Shown here: positions 59,477 through 64,000 of the stretch, piece after piece
How positions within the stretch are numbered: the first letter of the stretch is position 1
Layout of the letters: the number at the start of each line of letters is the position of its first letter
Origin: Nitrosopumilus sp. LS_AOA
GTDB taxonomy: Archaea; Thermoproteota; Nitrososphaeria; Nitrososphaerales; Nitrosopumilaceae
DNA length: 64,000 nt
Assembly: GCA_001543015.1 (NCBI GenBank)
Contig: LFLC01000025.1
Coordinates: 124,001-188,000 of the forward strand
Direction of reading: 5' to 3'
Notes under the pieces: model-generated
What the model saw: only the letters and a program-made list of their open reading frames with translations
Database searches by the model: none
What the model was told of the DNA's origin: nothing
Made by a program: the position numbers and the translations under genes

Positions 59477-60358
59477 ATGTCATTAAATTATGATGCACCA
59501 TTATACAGACCACCTTCAGAAGCTAGGTCATTAATATTCCAGGTTACATTGGGTTGTTCATTTAACGAATGTTCTTTTTGTGATATGTATAGATCAAAAG
59601 AATATTCAGAAAAATCATGGGATGAAATAAAGTCTGAAATTGACACTATGGCAAATTATTTGCCTGAAACTAAAAGAATATTTCTTGCAGATGGTGATGC
59701 ACTTAATCTTGATTCAGAGTATATGATAAAAATTGTAAAATACATTAAAGAAAAATTTGAAAAATTGGAGAGAATTTCATGTTATGCAATGCCTATGAAC
59801 ATTTTAAAAAAATCCCCTGAAGAACTAAAAAAAATGAATGAGGCAGGACTTGACATGTTTTATTTAGGAATTGAGAGTGGGTCAGATATAGTATTAAAAA
59901 AAGTAACAAAGGGAGCTATTGGAAAGACAATCATCAAATCAGTAAACAAGGCAAAAGATGCAGGTTACATAATGTCATGTATGGTAATTTTGGGGTTAGG
60001 TGGAAAAACATATTCTAAAGAACACATCAAAGGTACTGCTGAAGTGATTAATGCATGTGCACCACATTATGTAGGTGCATTAACGCTATATCTTGAAAAT
60101 GGAATTAAACAAGAATTTCTTGACAAGTTTGAAGGGGAATTTATTAAAATTAATGACGATGAATCATTAGAAGAATTACATAGTTTACTTGATCAAATAG
60201 AAACTAAAGAAGAAATTGTATTTCGAGCAAATCATGGTTCAAATGCATATACAATCAAGGGTACTTTTCCACAAGATAAACAAGAAATGCTATCGCAAAT
60301 TGATTGGATGAAACAGCATCCGGAAATTGTACGTCCTCAAGGACTAAGAGGATTCTAA
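59477..60358 (+). CDS. radical SAM protein
   Basis: 293 residues. The 4Fe-4S site reads GCSFNECSFCDMY near residues 28-40, so the Cys spacing is x4/x2 instead of the usual x3/x2. IFLADGDALNLD near residue 71, MFYLGIESGSD near residue 130 and MVILGLGGK near residue 173 match the Elp3/HemN-like barrel. Reaction and substrate unknown. A TATA box (AGTATAAAAC, about 59437) lies upstream. Confidence 0.82.
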   Translation: MSLNYDAPLYRPPSEARSLIFQVTLGCSFNECSFCDMYRSKEYSEKSWDEIKSEIDTMANYLPETKRIFLADGDALNLDSEYMIKIVKYIKEKFEKLERISCYAMPMNILKKSPEELKKMNEAGLDMFYLGIESGSDIVLKKVTKGAIGKTIIKSVNKAKDAGYIMSCMVILGLGGKTYSKEHIKGTAEVINACAPHYVGALTLYLENGIKQEFLDKFEGEFIKINDDESLEELHSLLDQIETKEEIVFRANHGSNAYTIKGTFPQDKQEMLSQIDWMKQHPEIVRPQGLRGF

Positions 60359-60807
60359 ATTAGATTTTCTTGATTTAGATATACTACTTTGAATATTATT
60401 ACTGTATAATCGCCATCAAAAATTTTGTTTGTGTTTCCATTATCAGAATTTAGCACTCTAAACTTGTACTCATATTGACCATTAGAATCCACATTTGTTT
60501 GGGCAAAATGAACTGCTTGATTTTCTTTGAAAATTTGAATAATCACAGGATATCCATCAACATGGTTTGCAATAGTTCCTTCAACAAATGCCCACGGTAA
60601 TGAATTTTCATCAGGTGTATGGAAAAATACAGTTGATTTTTCTAATCCAATTAATTCATTTAATGGAGTAATTTCTGTTTGAGGTTCATGAGTATGTCCA
60701 TTAATTGTAATTTGGCCAGGATGAGGATGAGCAAAAGCAGAATCAATTGAAAGTGAAAAAATCATACTAATTACAAAAATACTAGAAAATAAAATCATCT
60801 TATTCAT
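60355..60807 (-). CDS. secreted protein with His-rich N-terminus
   Basis: About 150 residues. A signal peptide is visible (MILFSSIFVISMIFSLSI). The mature start is AHPHPGQITINGHTHEPQ with five His in 16 residues, followed by a beta-rich domain (PWAFVEGTIANHVDGYPVII, GDYTVIIFKV). The His cluster suggests metal binding outside the cell. No catalytic motif. ATG 60807 preferred over GTG 60822. Its last bases overlap the radical SAM gene end. Confidence 0.7.
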   Translation of the reverse strand: MNKMILFSSIFVISMIFSLSIDSAFAHPHPGQITINGHTHEPQTEITPLNELIGLEKSTVFFHTPDENSLPWAFVEGTIANHVDGYPVIIQIFKENQAVHFAQTNVDSNGQYEYKFRVLNSDNGNTNKIFDGDYTVIIFKVVYLNQENLI

Positions 60808-60846
60808 ATCAAATTTTATCACATAGGAGTTTAAGAATTTTTCAGA

Positions 60847-61098
60847 TTATAGATTTTCAATTATTGTTTTTAGATTTTCAGGTAATTCTGGCAATTCAGT
60901 ATGGCTTTCATTATTTTGTATGTTTTCAGGCCCTATTCTTCTTACTCTTTGAGTGCCAATAAGCGTATCAATATTTCTTTGAATTTCTTTTTCAGATAAT
61001 AGATTTTTTAATTTTTCAAGTACAATTTCTTCATTTTCATATTTTTTAATGGCATATTGAACAAGGATTGTTTTCTCATCATAGGTAAATTGAGTCAT
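60847..61098 (-). CDS. small protein of unknown function
   Basis: 83 residues, largely charged and helical (ILVQYAIKKYENEEIVLEKLKN), ending in a Pro/Glu-rich segment LPELPENLKTIIENL. No Cys, no TM, no recognised domain. Alone upstream of the secreted-protein gene on the same strand, 39 bases apart. Confidence 0.55.
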   Translation of the reverse strand: MTQFTYDEKTILVQYAIKKYENEEIVLEKLKNLLSEKEIQRNIDTLIGTQRVRRIGPENIQNNESHTELPELPENLKTIIENL

Positions 61099-61178
61099 AT
61101 TTACATCAAGAATTTATGGCTAATAATCGTTGATTTGTGATAAATGGTTAAAATATGATGTAAACCAAATTACCCTAC

Positions 61179-61670
61179 TTGGAAAGTAAATTACAAATAA
61201 TTTCAAATGTTTTATCGATGAAAAGATATGCTACTATTGCAATAATTAGTGGGTTAGGTTTAGGAATAATCTATTATTTTTTGACAATGTCAATGCTTCC
61301 TACACATATTGATGTTGCAGGAGATCTATTTCCAAATTATATTGCTACATCAGTTGGTTTAACAATTGTAATTTCTTCCTTAGGTGGAATTAATTTTGCA
61401 ATGGTAGCATTTAGAATAAAACGAATGAGGATGGTGAATTCTGTAAAAACAAATTCTACTGCACTACTAGGAGGAATATTTGCAGGATTTACTCCAGGAT
61501 GTCCTGCATGTACTGCACCATTAGCAATTATTTTAGGGGCAGTAGGAGGATTATCATTATTTCCAATGCAAGGATTAGAATTAAAATTTATTTCAGTGGG
61601 AGTTTTAATTTTATCAATTTTTTGGATTGCTAGAGGTTTACAAAGTAAAAGCTGTTGTAAAATTGGATAA
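61179..61670 (+). CDS. membrane protein with CPAC motif
   Basis: 163 residues with about five TM segments. A TPGCPACTAPLA motif near residue 110 lies between TMs and the C-terminus ends SKSCCKIG, so Cys pairs face each other across or along the membrane. This could be a membrane redox carrier or metal site; no named family is certain. TTAAAATATG about 26 bp before the TTG at 61179 supports a leaderless start there. Confidence 0.65.
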   Translation: MESKLQIISNVLSMKRYATIAIISGLGLGIIYYFLTMSMLPTHIDVAGDLFPNYIATSVGLTIVISSLGGINFAMVAFRIKRMRMVNSVKTNSTALLGGIFAGFTPGCPACTAPLAIILGAVGGLSLFPMQGLELKFISVGVLILSIFWIARGLQSKSCCKIG

Positions 61671-61685
61671 ATAGTGATATAATTT

Positions 61686-62048
61686 CTAGTCTTGATTTTT
61701 GTAATACAATTGAATCACATGATCTACTACAACATTAGTATCAACATCTTTTTCTGCACTGACCAAAAGTAAAAAATCATTACCCATATAAAATGAAAAA
61801 CGTTTTATTTTTTCATATTCAGACATGGTGTATTTTGTTTTGCCAAGAATTTTTGCAGTGTCTTTACGTGCTTTCCAATGAATAATAGAAAGATTAACTA
61901 ATTCATTTTGCATGTGTTCTGAAAGAGGATTTTCTAATCCCTCCCTCATTCCTCCGCCAACACAAGTAGCCCATTCATCATAAACAGAAGCAAATCTAAT
62001 TTTAGGATCTGCATCTAAAATTTGTGAACAAAATTTCTCATAATCCAA
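61686..62048 (-). CDS. DUF6659-like thaumarchaeal protein, copy 2
   Basis: 120 residues, paralogous to 30382-30789: RFASVYDEWATCVGGGMREG and YMGNDFLLLVSAEKDVDTNVVVD keep the same spacing. The predicted fold is a small alpha/beta sensor domain. The start is TTG. Function unknown; this family is expanded in ammonia-oxidising archaea. Confidence 0.7.
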   Translation of the reverse strand: MDYEKFCSQILDADPKIRFASVYDEWATCVGGGMREGLENPLSEHMQNELVNLSIIHWKARKDTAKILGKTKYTMSEYEKIKRFSFYMGNDFLLLVSAEKDVDTNVVVDHVIQLYYKNQD

Positions 62049-62185
62049 TATTCTTTGTTTAATTTTGAATTATTAGAGTTTTATTGTGTTAACAAAAGTA
62101 ATACAGGCATATGTACAGTAATTTTTTAAAAATAATTAAAATATAATCAATTAAATTACAAATAATCTTTTGATTAATTATTCTC

Positions 62186-62788
62186 ATGGATACTTTTGAT
62201 GCAATTAACACAAGACGTGCAATAAAAAAATTTGATAGCACATACAAAATGTCACCTGAACAAGTTAATTCCTTAATGAAATTAACAATTCTTTCACCTA
62301 CTAGTTATAATCAACAAAATTGGAGATTCATTACAATAACTGATCAATTAATCAAAGAACAAATTAGTAAAGCTGCACGTAATCAATCTCAACCATCGGA
62401 TGGATCTTTAGTCATAATTTTATGTGGAAACATGAATGCATGGAAAGAGGATCCCTTAAGATATTGGAAAAATTCTACTTTAGAAAAACAAGAGTATGTA
62501 AAAAATGCACTTCGTACAAAATATGCAGAGAATCCTCAAAATCAAAGAGATGAAGCAATGCGTTCATGTGGGTTTGCAGGACAAACAATTATGCTTGCTG
62601 CAAGACAAATGGGTCTTGATTCTTGTCCCATGGTAGGTTTTGAATATGATGAATTAGCTAAAATAATTAATTTACCTGAAGATCATTTGATTGTTTTAAT
62701 GATAGTTGTTGGAAAAGCATCAGAACCTGCAAATCCACGTGGTGGTCAATTATCATTAGATAAAGTAGTTTTTGAAAACAGATTCTAG
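62186..62788 (+). CDS. nitroreductase-family flavoprotein
   Basis: 200 residues. The FMN-binding pattern INTRRAIKKFDSTYKMSPEQ at the start and SPTSYNQQNWRFI near residue 38 are family signatures, with ARQMGLDSCPMVGF near residue 146 and the PRGGQ end. Such enzymes reduce nitro groups, quinones or flavins with NAD(P)H. Substrate unknown. Confidence 0.9.
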   Translation: MDTFDAINTRRAIKKFDSTYKMSPEQVNSLMKLTILSPTSYNQQNWRFITITDQLIKEQISKAARNQSQPSDGSLVIILCGNMNAWKEDPLRYWKNSTLEKQEYVKNALRTKYAENPQNQRDEAMRSCGFAGQTIMLAARQMGLDSCPMVGFEYDELAKIINLPEDHLIVLMIVVGKASEPANPRGGQLSLDKVVFENRF

Positions 62789-62845
62789 ATTAGAAATTTA
62801 GATTTATTCCTGTAGAGACATGAATTAGATGATTAGTATGATTCT

Positions 62846-62932
62846 TTATCCCAAAAAATGATTCATTCCAACAATCACAATTGCCATCCCTAATGCGGCA
62901 TATCCAAGATTTGCAATAGATTGAGCTTTCAT
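62846..62932 (-). CDS. 28-residue single-TM micro-protein
   Basis: MKAQSIANLGYAALGMAIVI followed by VGMNHFLG. One hydrophobic helix fills most of the peptide. ATATAT on the minus strand lies near 62944-62952 and TTTGATG precedes the start. Short membrane peptides of this kind are common in archaea but hard to prove; the amino-acid composition is what makes this one plausible. Confidence 0.4.
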   Translation of the reverse strand: MKAQSIANLGYAALGMAIVIVGMNHFLG

Positions 62933-62967
62933 CAAAATACAATAATATATCTAGTATTTCTAATTTT

Positions 62968-63177
62968 TTATCTAATTCGACTTAATGATAATTTATTTTT
63001 TAATTTTCTAGCTCTTGGTTTTGTTCTCAATAAACGTCCACAACAAGGACACCACAATCCTTCCCATTCAATGAAAATCTCACAAGTAGGACATCGTTTT
63101 TGACCCTGTTGATATCTACCATATTCAACACTATTGTTAGTAGCCTTGAATGTTTTACAAGATCCATTACAATGCAT
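62968..63177 (-). CDS. small zinc-ribbon protein
   Basis: 69 residues. CPTCEIFIEWEGLWCPCC supplies two paired Cys, after an N-terminal HCNGSCKTF that may add ligands; the tail is very Lys/Arg-rich (RTKPRARKLKNKL). A nucleic-acid-binding ribbon is likely in character, but the role is unknown. It follows the nitroreductase region on the opposite strand. Confidence 0.65.
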   Translation of the reverse strand: MHCNGSCKTFKATNNSVEYGRYQQGQKRCPTCEIFIEWEGLWCPCCGRLLRTKPRARKLKNKLSLSRIR

Positions 63178-63395
63178 GATATTCTACTAATTAGATGACA
63201 TAGTAAATGAAGTTGTAAATCTTTAATTTTGATTTGATTCAATTTGTATAAAATTCTATTAAATTAGGAACAAAAGTTGAATCTAGAGGAAATTTCAGCC
63301 ATTTATGAGGAAAAATATAGGCTGAAAAATAATTTTGAATCATTTTATTGATTTTAATTTAAAATAATTTAACGTAAGATTGTTGATAAAAAAGA

Positions 63396-64000
63396 ATGCA
63401 AAATGATAGATTATCTGAATGGTTTGTTCCAAAATTTGGCTCTAGAAATTTTAGATTATCAATAGGAATTTTGTTTTTACCATATACTGGAATGGTGGTA
63501 TCATTTACAATTTGGGGCGCTCTTTCAGTAGAATTTAGTTTTGATAGACTGATATCCATTTGTTTACTCTATTTTTTTGCAATAGGAGTATCTGCACATT
63601 GTCTTGATGCATTAGGAAGTAAGAAAAAACCTTGGGGAGATATTTCACACACAAAGCTGTGGATTGCATCAATAATTTCATTAATTATAGCTTTTTCTGT
63701 TGGATTATATTTTGCATTTTTAGATTCTTGGTTATTATTTCCAATAGGAATCTTGGAAGGGTTTTTTCTTTTTGCATACAATCTTGAATTGTTTCGAGGT
63801 AAATTTCACAACAACTTAACATTTGTTATATCTTGGGGGGTTTTACCTGTTTTTGCGGGAGCAGTAATTCAATACAATTCTATCACAATGGAGACAATAT
63901 TTTTTTCTGCAATTGCAGGACTTGTAAGTTATATTTTAATTTCTACTTCTAGAAAGTATAAAGAACTAAAACAACAAAATGTACATCATGAAATATATCA
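63396..64000 (+). CDS. multi-pass membrane protein (continues past window edge)
   Basis: About 201 residues visible, open to the right edge. After a short polar start (MQNDRLSEWFVPKFG) come at least five TM helices: IGILFLPYTGMVVSF, ISICLLYFFAIGVSA, LWIASIISLIIAFS, LLFPIGILEGFFLFA and VISWGVLPVFAGAV. A conserved-looking SAHCLDALGS lies after the second helix. The opposite strand carries short spurious ORFs here. Family uncertain; a UbiA-like prenyltransferase cannot be excluded. Confidence 0.65.
   Translation, partial: MQNDRLSEWFVPKFGSRNFRLSIGILFLPYTGMVVSFTIWGALSVEFSFDRLISICLLYFFAIGVSAHCLDALGSKKKPWGDISHTKLWIASIISLIIAFSVGLYFAFLDSWLLFPIGILEGFFLFAYNLELFRGKFHNNLTFVISWGVLPVFAGAVIQYNSITMETIFFSAIAGLVSYILISTSRKYKELKQQNVHHEIY

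Noticed and set aside
63359-63781. Minus-strand ORFs of 66 and 70 codons near the right edge
   Set aside because: They are antisense to the open multi-pass membrane gene starting at 63396, whose hydrophobic helices are far more protein-like.

Overview
The window is a stretch of an ammonia-oxidising archaeon (Nitrososphaerota/Thaumarchaeota), most like marine Nitrosopumilus. It is strongly A/T-rich and packed with short genes. Transcription and replication genes are archaeal or eukaryote-like: TFB, Alba, MCM, GINS, RFC small subunit, Hel308, aIF6, aIF2/5B-type IF-2, LSm, eL8/L7Ae, eS28, eL24 and eL37. Two neighbouring genes encode 4-hydroxybutyryl-CoA dehydratase and an ADP-forming acyl-CoA synthetase, which is the arrangement expected for the thaumarchaeal 3-hydroxypropionate/4-hydroxybutyrate carbon-fixation cycle. 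Many genes have TATA-like boxes about 26 bp before the start codon, so leaderless mRNAs look common, and TTG/GTG starts are frequent. I see no CRISPR array, insertion sequence or prophage. The six tRNA genes have no introns.

Layout. 1-3.1 kb: the start of hemA (glutamyl-tRNA reductase), an Ala/Glu/Lys-rich protein, tRNA-Asp, tRNA-Lys and argH. 3.1-6.8 kb: a MIP18/DUF59 protein and the succinate dehydrogenase operon sdhA-C-D-B. 6.8-13.6 kb: a PadR regulator with a perfect tandem palindrome at its start, an ICL/PEP-mutase protein, alba, a HEAT-repeat protein, tRNA-Ala, an FNR-type oxidoreductase, a nucleotidyltransferase, ilvE, and a small sugar-modification cluster (Gfo/Idh/MocA dehydrogenase, Trm112-like protein, hexapeptide acyltransferase). 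13.6-20.7 kb: an overlapping operon gins-mcm-hel308-GlcNAc-1-P transferase-small membrane protein, divergent from rfcS across a GATC-rich gap. 20.7-24.7 kb: tRNA-Ser, two paralogous ferredoxins with identical promoter boxes, eif6, hisS, a VOC protein and a Cys-rich mini-protein.

24.9-36.6 kb is an accessory-like region. It holds an orphan histidine kinase, an aldo/keto reductase, secreted repeat proteins, a phasin-like gene with an elaborate promoter, small zinc-ribbon proteins, a DUF72 protein, DedA, archease, and genes carrying nearly perfect internal DNA repeats. 36.6-44.9 kb returns to core genes: infB, ndk, rpl24e, rps28e, rpl7ae, a phosphohexomutase, tRNA-Leu, purU, a creatininase-family gene, LSm, rpl37e and rpiA. 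44.9-54 kb: a PAS histidine kinase, a dihydroorotase-like amidohydrolase, several micro-proteins, tRNA-Ala(CGC), zinc-ribbon proteins, TFB, thioredoxin and signal peptidase. 54-64 kb: the 4-hydroxybutyrate genes, RNase HI, small membrane proteins with a winged-helix regulator, a radical SAM protein, secreted and membrane proteins, a nitroreductase and the start of a multi-pass membrane protein.

The most unusual material is in the gaps. Three intergenic segments (about 30931-31045, 50734-50831 and 53994-54146) fold by eye into closed multi-stem structures and are candidate non-coding RNAs. A coupled two-gene micro-operon (48201-48502) encodes a one-TM protein and a 30-residue Cys/His peptide. 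The phasin-like gene has three 10-bp-phased TTACCAAT repeats next to its TATA box and a palindrome at the transcription start. Several enzymes lack a residue normally considered catalytic: GluTR has Ala for the nucleophilic Cys, and RNase HI has Gly for the fourth Asp. All calls come from reading the sequence. No alignment, folding or database search was run.
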